From the IMG/VR virus record IMGVR_UViG_3300037805_000380, positions 1 through 21,873 of that record: a stretch of 21,873 nucleotides of DNA. One strand, written 5' to 3'. This DNA comes from a virus. The notes under the pieces are model-generated. The model searched no databases and was not told the origin of the DNA. It was given only the letters and a program-made list of their open reading frames with translations. Position 1 is the first letter of the stretch. Each line of letters opens with the position of its first letter. This document shows positions 1 through 6,204 of the stretch, one piece after another. The translations under genes and the position numbers were made by a program.

Positions 1-233
1 ACCATCCGCCACATGGATTCGGTGCAATACTGGATTTGCACGACCACAACTAGATCGTAATCAGCGCCCTTAAAACGCGAACCCTGGTGAACATCACAGT
101 AAGAAACAGCCGTGATGTTATCATCGGGCCAGATGCCCACCAGGATGGAAGGACACAACACAAGCACCCTCCGATCCTCTGGCAGCGGAACACTCCACAC
201 ATCACCGTGTATAATCATAGTGGTATCAGTCAT
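1..233 (-). CDS. Unknown protein, 3' part cut off by the window edge
   Basis: The frame opens with ATG at 233 and stays open for 77 codons to the left edge, so the C-terminus lies outside the window. The start overlaps the stop of the upstream 45-residue gene by 8 bases, which fits translational coupling and supports this start. The visible protein begins MTDTTMIIHGDVWSVPLPED and contains a hydrophobic stretch LVLCPS and later a GADYDLVVVV segment, both resembling beta-strands of a small globular fold. No catalytic motif is recognised and no function is assigned. It is the last visible member of the leftward accessory operon. Confidence 0.7.
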   Translation of the reverse strand, partial: MTDTTMIIHGDVWSVPLPEDRRVLVLCPSILVGIWPDDNITAVSYCDVHQGSRFKGADYDLVVVVQIQYCTESMWRM

Positions 234-363
234 CGGGATAACTACAAGCCGCTAACATACCGACACCAGCGCCCATACAAACGCCAATCAGTGACCAGTA
301 GTGAAATGAAAACCCAGCACCGACCAACGTAAACCCTATAAATAGGTAGTATTTATCACTCAT
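226..363 (-). CDS. Small two-helix membrane protein (45 aa)
   Basis: A 45-codon ORF begins at an ATGA overlap with the stop of the DUF6378-like gene (360-363) and ends TGA at 226-228. The product starts MSDKYYLFIGFTLVGAG. It has two hydrophobic, glycine-rich segments at about residues 6-20 and 24-41, separated by a short HYWS turn, and an acidic PDD C-terminus. This suggests a small inner-membrane hairpin protein. There is no signal-peptidase or lipobox motif clear enough to call. Its place among accessory genes, far from the endolysin, argues against its being the main holin. Function is unknown. Confidence 0.65.
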   Translation of the reverse strand: MSDKYYLFIGFTLVGAGFSFHYWSLIGVCMGAGVGMLAACSYPDD

Positions 364-734
364 AACGACACCTCTTCAAGTAATAACGCCGTGTAAGATA
401 TTAAATCGATGTAATCATCACCATGAAAAACTCCCTGTGAAGCCCTGGCTAATTTAACGGCCATCAATGTTTGAATCACGATGTTAGCGTCAATCTGAAC
501 AGTACCTGGATACATCAGATTAAATATGGCTGCCGCTTTCTCAAACGAACGCTCGCCATCTTCTTGATCACGCATCTTGCCCCGTTCTGTGATGATGTCC
601 GCTGCATCCCGCAAATGTTGATCTGCTGTAACTGGTACTGCAGGCTGACCAGTCCAGTTACCACCACTGATGCACATGCCGCATTCATCAGCATCACTCT
701 CACACGTGCCACACTGGCTATATCGTTTATTCAT
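360..734 (-). CDS. DUF6378-like phage protein with N-terminal four-cysteine motif
   Basis: The 124-residue product has two parts. Residues 8-21 hold two CxxC pairs (CGTC and CGMC), a likely small zinc site. From about residue 40 to the end there is a helical domain with motifs HLRDAADIITERG, RSFEKAAAIFNLM, VIQTLMAVKLARASQG and DDYIDLISYTALLLEE. From memory this matches the pattern of the phage DUF6378 family, whose biochemical function is not known to me. Start at 734 overlaps the upstream stop by 4 bases (ATGA), and a strong GGAGGTGG site lies just upstream inside a duplicated 36-bp cassette. The N-terminal Cys extension is the unusual part. Confidence 0.75.
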   Translation of the reverse strand: MNKRYSQCGTCESDADECGMCISGGNWTGQPAVPVTADQHLRDAADIITERGKMRDQEDGERSFEKAAAIFNLMYPGTVQIDANIVIQTLMAVKLARASQGVFHGDDYIDLISYTALLLEEVSL

Positions 735-759
735 TCTTCCACCTCCACTTCGATTTCAG
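724..759. repeat. 36-bp direct repeat, copy B (translation-start cassette)
   Basis: This segment is identical to 1059-1094 except for one base. On the minus strand it spans the last codons of one gene (ending EIEVEVEE), the ribosome binding site GGAGGTGG, the ATGA overlap and the first codons (MNKR) of the next gene. Confidence 0.85.
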
Positions 760-1069
760 TCCAGTCAGCTTTAAATACAACACCACATCCAGTAACCCTT
801 TCCGCCGCCTCAGCGTCACGATAAAATAATTCTGTCATGGCGACGTCTTTGCCATCAACAACCACAAACTGCCACATTTTCACCTTCTGCTTGGGTTCTT
901 TGTAGATTTCCCATTTACCATCTTTCCCTAGCGTTAAATTCGATTGACTGCCATCTTGGTATTTAAAATAACCATCGACAGTGCAATAATATATAAATTC
1001 ACCCGACATTTTTTCTAATTTAACCTTATCACCACTAATCATTGCCTGTATTGCTTCACGTTTATTCAT
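731..1069 (-). CDS. Hypothetical phage protein (112 aa)
   Basis: The product begins MNKREAIQAMISGDKV, followed by a probable small beta-rich domain containing GKWEIYKE and MWQFVVVDGKD. It ends in the acidic tail EIEVEVEE. The N-terminal pattern (MNKxxAIxAMxxGxKV) is seen in uncharacterised phage proteins, from memory; I assign no function. ATG at 1069 overlaps the stop of the upstream 30-codon gene by 4 bases and is preceded by GGAGGTGGA, so the start is well supported. The acidic tail is shared with that 30-residue product through the duplicated cassette. Confidence 0.75.
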   Translation of the reverse strand: MNKREAIQAMISGDKVKLEKMSGEFIYYCTVDGYFKYQDGSQSNLTLGKDGKWEIYKEPKQKVKMWQFVVVDGKDVAMTELFYRDAEAAERVTGCGVVFKADWTEIEVEVEE

Positions 1070-1094
1070 TCATCCACCTCCACTTCGATTTCAG
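1059..1094. repeat. 36-bp direct repeat, copy A (translation-start cassette)
   Basis: Partner of 724-759 with 35 of 36 bases identical. It covers the end of a 30-codon ORF (EIEVEVDE), the ribosome binding site and the start codon of the 112-residue gene. It is an apparent tandem-type duplication of a gene junction. Confidence 0.85.
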
Positions 1095-1158
1095 AGCCTT
1101 CGACTTTTCGCCATTTAGTCACATTTACCGCCATAATGTAATTCATTGAATAGCTCAT
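1066..1158 (-). CDS. Tiny ORF (30 aa), possibly a remnant of a duplicated gene end
   Basis: A 30-codon ORF (MSYSMNYIMAVNVTKWRKVE, then an acidic tail EIEVEVDE) starts by an ATGA overlap with the MazG-like gene stop (1155-1158) and ends by an ATGA overlap with the next gene. The perfect tiling favours translation. Its last residues duplicate the C-terminus of the neighbouring 112-residue protein, so it may be the shortened leftover of a tandem duplication, kept because it carries the next gene's ribosome binding site. An internal ATG (residue 10) could also be used. Function is unknown. Confidence 0.5.
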   Translation of the reverse strand: MSYSMNYIMAVNVTKWRKVEGSEIEVEVDE

Positions 1159-1461
1159 AACCGCCACACCTTCTCAACGTTAGCAGGATTATAATTCTCG
1201 CCCTTGGTAACTTTCCCATCAGCCCGCTTTTTAGCGCCTATTTTAGAATTGTTTGAGACCATCACCTCATTGAAAGTGGCACCCAAATCAAAGCCGTAGG
1301 CGTTTGCTGTGCCGTAAGCAAGGACTAGAATATCCGCCAGCTCTTTAGCGACATTTGGCAGGTCACTTTTAAGCTCGCCTTGTAAATATTCAGCAAACTC
1401 TTCCCTTAATAAGCTGACTCTTAACTCTAGCTTCAGTAAAATCATGCCATTCTTGGTTCAT
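1155..1461 (-). CDS. MazG-like nucleotide pyrophosphohydrolase, split by an apparent +1 frameshift
   Basis: MazG-type enzymes hydrolyse nucleoside triphosphates to monophosphates and pyrophosphate; phage copies are thought to adjust nucleotide or alarmone pools. The body carries the metal-site pattern LREEFAEYLQ...VAKELADILVL (ExxE, then ExxD) and the family-like tail DGKVTKGENYNPANV. The best start is ATG 1461, 3 bases after the upstream stop and preceded by GAAGGG. It encodes MNQEWHDFTEARVKSQLI, a typical MazG first helix, but that frame stops at 1390-1392. The rest lies one base forward, entered near 1404-1416. An ATG at 1445 opens the second frame but gives an unnatural N-terminus and lacks a good ribosome site. 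The cause may be programmed +1 shifting, an inactivating indel or a sequence error. Confidence 0.75.
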
Positions 1462-1464
1462 AAT

Positions 1465-1665
1465 TTAATACCCTTCATCTAATATTCGTTTTAGTTCTAA
1501 CTCTTCCAGTTTATCTTCAATGGCTGTTCTACGTTCCGCTGCTTCAGTATCAACAGGCGCACGTCTTTTAACACCACGGCATCTGGCATCTAAATCATTC
1601 TCAACATACGCATTACCAAAGTGGCCGTTCTTCCAAGCTATTGAATTGTCTTTCTCATCACTCAT
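1465..1665 (-). CDS. Hypothetical charged protein (66 aa)
   Basis: The product starts MSDEKDNSIAWKNGHFGNAY and ends with a highly charged helix (about residues 40-66, rich in Glu, Arg and Lys) that could form a short coiled coil. ATG at 1665 has an AGAAGG ribosome site, and the perfect 10-bp palindrome GGGTATACCC (1666-1675) sits between that site and the start. The stop at 1465-1467 lies 3 bases before the MazG-like start, so the two are probably coupled. I do not recognise a family. Confidence 0.65.
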   Translation of the reverse strand: MSDEKDNSIAWKNGHFGNAYVENDLDARCRGVKRRAPVDTEAAERRTAIEDKLEELELKRILDEGY

Positions 1666-1680
1666 GGGTATACCCTTCTT

Positions 1681-1692
1681 ATTATAGGTTTA
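1681..1692 (-). promoter_or_regulatory. 12-bp motif with perfect TATAAT, copy 1
   Basis: The minus strand reads TAAACCTATAAT just after the PAPS-reductase-like gene and before the 66-residue gene. The same 12 bases occur at 2461-2472. The hexamer matches a sigma-70 minus-10 element, but the minus-35 region is poor (TTGGAT at 18 bp). A promoter is possible, not shown. Confidence 0.35.
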
Positions 1693-1693
1693 G

Positions 1694-2449
1694 TTAAAGT
1701 CTGCATCCAAAAGGCGAACCACAACCTTCATCAGCTAGTAAATCAGGATATTCAGAATTTACACGTTTGTTCTTATGTCCATACTTAGCCCAGGCCATAA
1801 CACCGTATATACCCATTGCGCCAAATCTTTTAGGGCGATACATGGTTTTACCAATCTCGACTTCCAAGCTGTTTACCCGCTCAATCTGTTCTTTTGTTAA
1901 TAAGTTGAAGTCAGCACGATTGGCATTTACGCAAGGGCTACACTCTTGTGACCTATGAGCTAATAGCTCAAGCCCTGAACGCTTACATAAAACGTCTCTG
2001 GCTTCGTTAGTATGTTTGTAAAGTGGGTGCCATATAGTTCTGCCACCGTGATAGTCAGAGTTTTCAATAAACTCAGGTGTCTCAGCTCTAGCTCTTGATT
2101 CTGCTCGACGCTTACCAATTAACACAACTGCGCGACATTCTGTGTCGTAGTCATCAAGCCAGGTTAAAAATGGGATTCCTTTTAAATGCGCTGTGCAGAA
2201 CTGCTGGGCGTTTCCTGGGAACCCCATTTTCATTCTACACAATTCCTCCATGCCCATTGACTGAATGCGTACAACAGTGAAGCCATACTTTCTTGCCAGT
2301 GCTTCCCCTTTTTCCACACGTTCATGCCAGTTAGGTGCAGACCAACCAGTATCGCAGTATGCAACTACAACGTTTTTCATTCCGCATTCATATGCGTATT
2401 GAATTAATGCAATTGAATCGTTTCCGTAGCTTGAGCTGATTACGTTCAT
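1694..2449 (-). CDS. PAPS-reductase-family (adenine nucleotide alpha hydrolase) protein
   Basis: The 251-residue product starts MNVISSSYGNDSIALIQYAY. The SxGxDS loop at residues 5-11 is the ATP-pyrophosphatase signature of the PAPS reductase/DndC/ThiI-like superfamily, with Tyr-Gly-Asn in place of the usual Gly-Gly-Lys. Further marks are AYCDTGW (about 29-35), QFCTAHLKGIP (about 82-92) and a cysteine motif ECSPC near 169, with a final CGSPFGC. Such enzymes activate a substrate with ATP or reduce PAPS; phage members are uncharacterised to my knowledge. I choose ATG 2449 because GGAG lies 6 bases upstream; an in-frame TTG at 2461 is less likely. The substrate cannot be inferred. Confidence 0.8.
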   Translation of the reverse strand: MNVISSSYGNDSIALIQYAYECGMKNVVVAYCDTGWSAPNWHERVEKGEALARKYGFTVVRIQSMGMEELCRMKMGFPGNAQQFCTAHLKGIPFLTWLDDYDTECRAVVLIGKRRAESRARAETPEFIENSDYHGGRTIWHPLYKHTNEARDVLCKRSGLELLAHRSQECSPCVNANRADFNLLTKEQIERVNSLEVEIGKTMYRPKRFGAMGIYGVMAWAKYGHKNKRVNSEYPDLLADEGCGSPFGCRL

Positions 2450-2460
2450 TTGATTCTCCA

Positions 2461-2472
2461 ATTATAGGTTTA
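2461..2472 (-). promoter_or_regulatory. 12-bp motif with perfect TATAAT, copy 2
   Basis: TAAACCTATAAT recurs here, 11 bases before the PAPS-reductase-like start codon and overlapping the stop of the 39-codon ORF. No good minus-35 box is seen 16-18 bp upstream, so it may be an activator-dependent or phage-specific site, or chance reuse of an A+T-rich spacer. Confidence 0.3.
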
Positions 2473-2581
2473 TTTGACTTAGCAGTGTTAAAGCCTCGCC
2501 AGGTTGCAGTTGTAACAAACAACAAACAATCACGAAAGAAATCGGTGACAATGCCAGAACACATAACATTACGTCTTTCAT
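2462..2581 (-). CDS. Tiny single-span membrane ORF (39 aa)
   Basis: The product starts MKDVMLCVLALSPISFVIVC. It has one hydrophobic span at about residues 4-23 and a soluble C-terminal helix ending LLSQINL. ATG 2581 overlaps the upstream ORF's stop (ATGA), with a GGGGG ribosome site 7 bases before it; an in-frame ATG at 2587 is also possible. The tiled arrangement supports translation. It resembles a small membrane-anchored peptide of unknown role; it is not near the lysis genes. Confidence 0.55.
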   Translation of the reverse strand: MKDVMLCVLALSPISFVIVCCLLQLQPGEALTLLSQINL

Positions 2582-2664
2582 GTCCATGCCCCCATTATCA
2601 TTTGTGTTGCGGTTAGTAACATTGTTACAAGCGAGCAGTGCAGGGCTATTATTATCAGCTTCAT
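2578..2664 (-). CDS. Tiny hydrophobic ORF (28 aa)
   Basis: A 28-codon ORF (MKLIIIALHCSLVTMLLTAT...) begins with an ATGA overlap at the stop of the zinc-knuckle gene and ends with an ATGA overlap at the 39-codon ORF. Most of it is one hydrophobic helix. Exact tiling on both sides is the evidence for translation; the sequence itself shows no family. Confidence 0.45.
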   Translation of the reverse strand: MKLIIIALHCSLVTMLLTATQMIMGAWT

Positions 2665-2897
2665 TTTACAGCCCTCAATCGTTCAGGCATCGGTCGATAA
2701 TCACCATATTCAAGATGGCCAGTTCCACAACACCACGGACAGGTTTTAACACTGACCTTAAGTTTTTTGGTTTTATGATCACGCTTATCACGCACCAGAA
2801 TCCCATGACCGTTACACGCCCCGCATTCTCCGAAAATAGAAGTGTGCATGACGAAATGACTCAAGCCGGATTTAATCGTTTTTGTTATCTTAAGCAT
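2661..2897 (-). CDS. Small DnaJ-type zinc-knuckle protein (78 aa)
   Basis: The protein carries two cysteine knuckles in the CxxCxGxG style: CGACNGHG (about residue 24) and CPWCCGTGH (about residue 51), joined by a lysine-rich linker. Together they form one probable four-cysteine zinc site like those of the DnaJ cysteine-rich domain. No J domain or substrate-binding domain is present, so it is not a chaperone homologue over its length. Small phage proteins of this kind are common and unassigned. ATG 2897 has GAGG 9 bases upstream. Confidence 0.7.
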   Translation of the reverse strand: MLKITKTIKSGLSHFVMHTSIFGECGACNGHGILVRDKRDHKTKKLKVSVKTCPWCCGTGHLEYGDYRPMPERLRAVK

Positions 2898-2925
2898 CTT
2901 ACTGTGCCTCTTTTATTGTTGTTGG

Positions 2926-3489
2926 TTAATCGCAGTCCGCAAACGCTAAAACAGCGTTCTTATAGTTCCCCCACCATTGCAGTGCGTCGTGGTCCATTTC
3001 GTTAATATCATGGTCAGTGAACGATTGCCATTCGTGCACCCTATGACCTTGGCATCCAATTTGTATAAAATCATCACAGCAAACCACATGGTGTGTTTCA
3101 AATTGAGCCGACCTAATAACCGACCCATCACCAATGGCACCATATAAATAGGCACCACGTAAATCGGCACCACGTAAATCGGCATCAGTTAAATTGGCAC
3201 CACGTAAATTGGCACCATATAAATAGGCACCACGTAAATCGGCACCACGTAAATCGGCATCAGTTAAATTGGCACCACGTAAATTGGCACCATATAAATC
3301 GGCACCACGTAAATAGGCATCAGTTAAATTGGCACCACGTAAATTGGCATCAGTTAAATTGGCACCACGTAAATTGGCACCATATAAATTGGCATCAGTT
3401 AAATTGGCACCACGTAAATCGGCACGAGTCCCACCTTCTTCGTTACTTAACCACTTAAGGTGCAGTTGTAAAATGGATTCAATACCCAT
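2926..3489 (-). CDS. Pentapeptide-repeat protein
   Basis: The 187-residue product begins [20 protein letters not shown], followed by about 20 consecutive pentapeptides of the A(D/N/Y)LXX type, with only three repeat variants (RGA, TDA, YGA). These should fold as a right-handed quadrilateral beta-helix of about five coils. A C-terminal domain of about 70 residues ([12 protein letters not shown]...CQGHRVHEW...WWGNYKNAV) resembles the cap of other phage pentapeptide proteins. The start is ATG 3489, with GGGAGA upstream; an in-frame ATG at 3552 lies inside the primase end and upstream of the promoter and is rejected. Known family members act as DNA mimics of gyrase substrates or as scaffolds; the role here is unknown. 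Confidence 0.85.
   Translation of the reverse strand: MGIESILQLHLKWLSNEEGGTRADLRGANLTDANLYGANLRGANLTDANLRGANLTDAYLRGADLYGANLRGANLTDADLRGADLRGAYLYGANLRGANLTDADLRGADLRGAYLYGAIGDGSVIRSAQFETHHVVCCDDFIQIGCQGHRVHEWQSFTDHDINEMDHDALQWWGNYKNAVLAFADCD
3136..3420. repeat. 19 x 15-bp tandem repeats encoding the pentapeptides
   Basis: Nineteen units of exactly 15 bp run without interruption, each of the plus-strand form ggca, five variable bases, taaat and one variable base. The variable centre is one of only three words (ccacg, tcagt, ccata). Units 1-5 (3136-3210) and 6-10 (3211-3285) are identical, a perfect 75-bp tandem duplication. The near absence of synonymous change points to recent expansion or ongoing homogenisation. 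Confidence 0.95.
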
Positions 3490-3516
3490 GTTTGTCTCCC
3501 GTTGTTGTTGGTTACT

Positions 3517-3552
3517 GTAATAAAGAATAGAACACCTTGACCGTTTCGTCAA
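3517..3552 (-). promoter_or_regulatory. Sigma-70-like promoter for the pentapeptide operon
   Basis: The minus strand reads TTGACG (3552-3547), a 17-base spacer, then TATTCT (3529-3524), giving a likely start near 3517 and a leader of about 28 bases to ATG 3489. The minus-35 box overlaps the primase stop codon TGA (3549-3551). It is part of an inverted repeat TTGAC-GAAACG-GTCAA that could be an operator. Confidence 0.6.
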
Positions 3553-5723
3553 GTACTAAATACATCGTAATTTGGAACTCTATACCCTCGTTTACCACAA
3601 GACTTACAAGGCTTGTAACCCAACCCTCGTAGATAGCTGCCAGCTTTGTTTAATGTGCTTTTGTTCAGGCGGTCTATGCCTGCTCTGGTACATATCTCGC
3701 TGACCGTTAAGTGAACCTCTCCAACCACGGCATCATTGGCAAAGTAGCTATCTAACGCATCGTTCACAGGATCAACAGCTTTAAAGTTTTTGTTGTATTC
3801 AATGACTCTTCTGTTTTCCATTCGATCAAGCCAATGGTTTTCCTCAAGACCGTCCACCTCGGCCCACAATTGCTGCATGTCTATATCGTGATTGTAGTCC
3901 AGCGCGGTAACTGATATTGGCCAGAATCGACGATCACCAGAATCATCCTGGAGGAAATTGCTACTATTGACCGATGCACCGTGGCTTGTCCGTCTTGCGA
4001 AAATGCTAGCAAGTCTAGCGTAAGGTAGTCTGATTTCGTCGCGGCCGTTGGATAAATACGCCATCAGACGTTTAACATCAGCGGCTTTAAACGTGCTGTC
4101 TAACTCTCCTAGCTCAACTATCCAGTAACTGAGTGCTTTTTTAATGCTGTCTTTGTCTGCTGTATCTAAAATGTGACCATCTAAAATCCAATCGCTTGGG
4201 CATAGTGATTTAAACCAGGATGTTTTACCCTCACCACCCGCTTCAGACTGCAGAACCAGCACGTATTCAAACCGTTCTATTTTCTCCTGCACAATGCTGA
4301 CAGTGCCAATCAGCCATTTGCGGAACATCATGCATGCGGTTTCTCGGTTCTGGTCAGGCGCTAGGGTTAGCGTGTTGAATAACTGTTCGATCCTAGACAC
4401 GCCATCCCATTCAACGCTGTGAATCCACTGAGCAACGGGGTTAAACTGGTGTCTGTCAGCCTGTGAAGTCACACCATGTTCTATGAATCCAGTGGCGAAG
4501 TCGTTAAGACCGCATATACTGTGAATGGTGCTTAAATTAGCGTTACCACTGTTGTCAGTGCCTTGATTCATGCCAGCACCCGCTATGATTACGTCTTTTG
4601 CGACCACGTTGTACGCTATGTGGATGTCATACCGGTGCATTAGAACATCGAAATTGGCTTGCGTGGCCTTCGGTTTACTGGTGGTTTTTAAATGTTGAGG
4701 ATCAAATTCGGTGAATGCTAGTGGTTGTGAAATCTTATATTTTACTGTGTCGTTCGATGGCCCGTGAGCGTTGCTCATGTGTTCAATTGTCACAGGTTCG
4801 CGGCTTGCGCCCACTGGTAAATCAGCACTACCAAACCCAACTGTAGCGGGGTGTCCTTCGCCTTGCCCTGCCTGTGTGTTGCCACGGTAAACTGAATTCA
4901 CAACAGCGGTAATTTCTTTAGCATCTAACCCAGCGTAACCGGTCATTAAACTAGCGCAAACGGTTTGACTCAGTGCGTGGTATTGCCGCAGATGTGCAAC
5001 TATTTTATAACACGAGTCGTTACGATGACCGTTAAGTGCTGCTGGCTGGTCTGTAATGTATTGCGATGCAGCGGTTATATTCACCACGCTATCATCTGTG
5101 TGTATTACCAACTGACCACCATCACTGTTAGGTGTACTAGCACCGCCACCGGTCAGTTTGGTAACTCGACCGCCTAACCCTTGAATTAATCGCTTCCATA
5201 TATCATCTAATTGAGCAACCGTGACGGTAGTGATTTCACCACTCACCGACTGGTCTGCACCACTGGGATGCTTGCCAGACACAACCACTTGCTGACCGTC
5301 TCCAAGCAGCTCAATAGCACCGTGGTCTAGTATGATCTTACGCTTTGACTGTAACAGTTCACCCTCTGCAAGCTTGGTGATCAACACTATTCTTGGTGAG
5401 TTGTTACGACTGCGTGTAGCGGTGGGGCCAATTACTGACCTAACCACATCACCAACCCACTTCGCTAACGCTGGATCATCAATATCTACGTCAATGCTTG
5501 GATGATAGCGTGTCCTAAGACCGATATTATGTTCGGGCCATTGCGACCATGTTTGAATATTAGGCTTTAAATCGCCCCAACCATGTACTGCAGTCCAATC
5601 CCCTGTGGACTGACAACAAGCGGGCTGTTTCCCTGGTGAATTCAGATTTAACGCGGTCGCTGGTGCAACAGGTATGACTTCGCCAGCGACCCCCATGTCT
5701 ATAAAACTCTGGTAATCTGTCAT
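3549..5723 (-). CDS. Primase-polymerase / VirE-type helicase
   Basis: The 724-residue product joins two modules. The N-terminal region (about 1-165) resembles a bifunctional primase-polymerase domain: IDVDIDDP at 77-84 supplies the acidic metal site, and [10 protein letters not shown] at 146-155 the conserved histidine. The C-terminal region (about 430-620) is a VirE/D5-like superfamily 3 ATPase. It has a Walker A motif GGEGKTS at 496-502, an acidic VELGELD at 536-542, and the typical [10 protein letters not shown] at 594-603. A small winged-helix-like tail follows (ending [13 protein letters not shown]). It would prime and unwind DNA at the fork. ATG 5723 lies 5 bases after the TetR-like gene stop. 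Confidence 0.85.
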   Translation of the reverse strand: MTDYQSFIDMGVAGEVIPVAPATALNLNSPGKQPACCQSTGDWTAVHGWGDLKPNIQTWSQWPEHNIGLRTRYHPSIDVDIDDPALAKWVGDVVRSVIGPTATRSRNNSPRIVLITKLAEGELLQSKRKIILDHGAIELLGDGQQVVVSGKHPSGADQSVSGEITTVTVAQLDDIWKRLIQGLGGRVTKLTGGGASTPNSDGGQLVIHTDDSVVNITAASQYITDQPAALNGHRNDSCYKIVAHLRQYHALSQTVCASLMTGYAGLDAKEITAVVNSVYRGNTQAGQGEGHPATVGFGSADLPVGASREPVTIEHMSNAHGPSNDTVKYKISQPLAFTEFDPQHLKTTSKPKATQANFDVLMHRYDIHIAYNVVAKDVIIAGAGMNQGTDNSGNANLSTIHSICGLNDFATGFIEHGVTSQADRHQFNPVAQWIHSVEWDGVSRIEQLFNTLTLAPDQNRETACMMFRKWLIGTVSIVQEKIERFEYVLVLQSEAGGEGKTSWFKSLCPSDWILDGHILDTADKDSIKKALSYWIVELGELDSTFKAADVKRLMAYLSNGRDEIRLPYARLASIFARRTSHGASVNSSNFLQDDSGDRRFWPISVTALDYNHDIDMQQLWAEVDGLEENHWLDRMENRRVIEYNKNFKAVDPVNDALDSYFANDAVVGEVHLTVSEICTRAGIDRLNKSTLNKAGSYLRGLGYKPCKSCGKRGYRVPNYDVFST

Positions 5724-5728
5724 TATTA

Positions 5729-6019
5729 TTATACCCAGTATTGTTTAAATGCTTTCTCTTTTAGTTGTGCTGTCGCCGTTAATGCTACTGGATGATTATC
5801 TACTAGACCCTCAGCAATGACTGTTAATATTTCATTTTCAACAGCGTGTTTCATAACCTCAGATTTAAGACCTGTAACAGTACCGAAGTGGTAATTCACA
5901 GCACCGTTGGCTACCTTAGCTAAACTTGCAACTGCATCGCGCGTGATTGCTTTAAAGTTTTGAGAACTTGCGATCTTAATTGCAGCTTTTAGAATTCTCT
6001 GTTTCGTTAAATCTTTCAT
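5729..6019 (-). CDS. TetR-type helix-turn-helix protein, N-terminal domain only
   Basis: The 96-residue product aligns by eye with the TetR/AcrR DNA-binding domain: LTKQRILKAAIKIASSQNF, ITRDAVASLAKVANGAVNYHFG and TGLKSEVMKHAV (about residues 4-57), including the recognition-helix pattern VxNGAVNYHF. A usual TetR protein is about 200 residues with a ligand-binding domain; here only about 35 residues follow, so dimerisation and ligand sensing would have to differ. It probably binds DNA as a regulator of phage or host genes; the nearby promoter at 3517-3552 is a possible target. ATGA overlap with the 62-residue gene supports the start. Confidence 0.75.
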   Translation of the reverse strand: MKDLTKQRILKAAIKIASSQNFKAITRDAVASLAKVANGAVNYHFGTVTGLKSEVMKHAVENEILTVIAEGLVDNHPVALTATAQLKEKAFKQYWV

Positions 6020-6204
6020 GTGCTAGCCTTCGTAGTTTTACTGTTCATCACAATACGCATCACGACATAAGAATCACCGTCTGAACTTGCACCAATGTCC
6101 GCCGCTTCAGTGCAAGTCGTAACACCATGAACTGTTTTCATCTTTGACCCAAATTCATCAAATATATGAATGATGTATTTACCTCGTGCGTATTTGTTAT
6201 TCAT
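6016..6204 (-). CDS. Hypothetical protein (62 aa)
   Basis: The product starts MNNKYARGKYIIHIFDEFGS. It looks like a small alpha/beta fold with alternating hydrophobic strands (YIIHIFDEF, DSYVVMRIVM). Start and stop are both ATGA overlaps with the flanking genes (6201-6204 and 6016-6019), which makes it a genuine member of the helicase-to-primase operon. I do not recognise a family. Confidence 0.7.
   Translation of the reverse strand: MNNKYARGKYIIHIFDEFGSKMKTVHGVTTCTEAADIGASSDGDSYVVMRIVMNSKTTKAST

Noticed and set aside
87-332. Plus-strand ORF of 81 codons at the left end
   Set aside because: The opposite strand holds a 45-codon membrane ORF and a partial gene that continue the ATGA-coupled operon; the plus-strand product has no recognisable features.
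1666-1675. Perfect palindrome GGGTATACCC as an operator
   Set aside because: It overlaps the ribosome site and start of the 66-residue gene; a 10-bp palindrome of this kind can be chance, and no second copy was found near other starts.
2580-3005. Plus-strand ORF of 141 codons
   Set aside because: It lies antisense to three tiled minus-strand genes, has low-complexity composition and no promoter or ribosome site.
3136-3420. Possible CRISPR or iteron array
   Set aside because: The repeats are contiguous 15-bp coding units without spacers, in frame with a pentapeptide protein.
3490-3552. Longer N-terminus for the pentapeptide protein starting at ATG 3552
   Set aside because: It would start upstream of the likely promoter and inside the primase stop, and the added 21 residues look non-natural; ATG 3489 has a good ribosome site.
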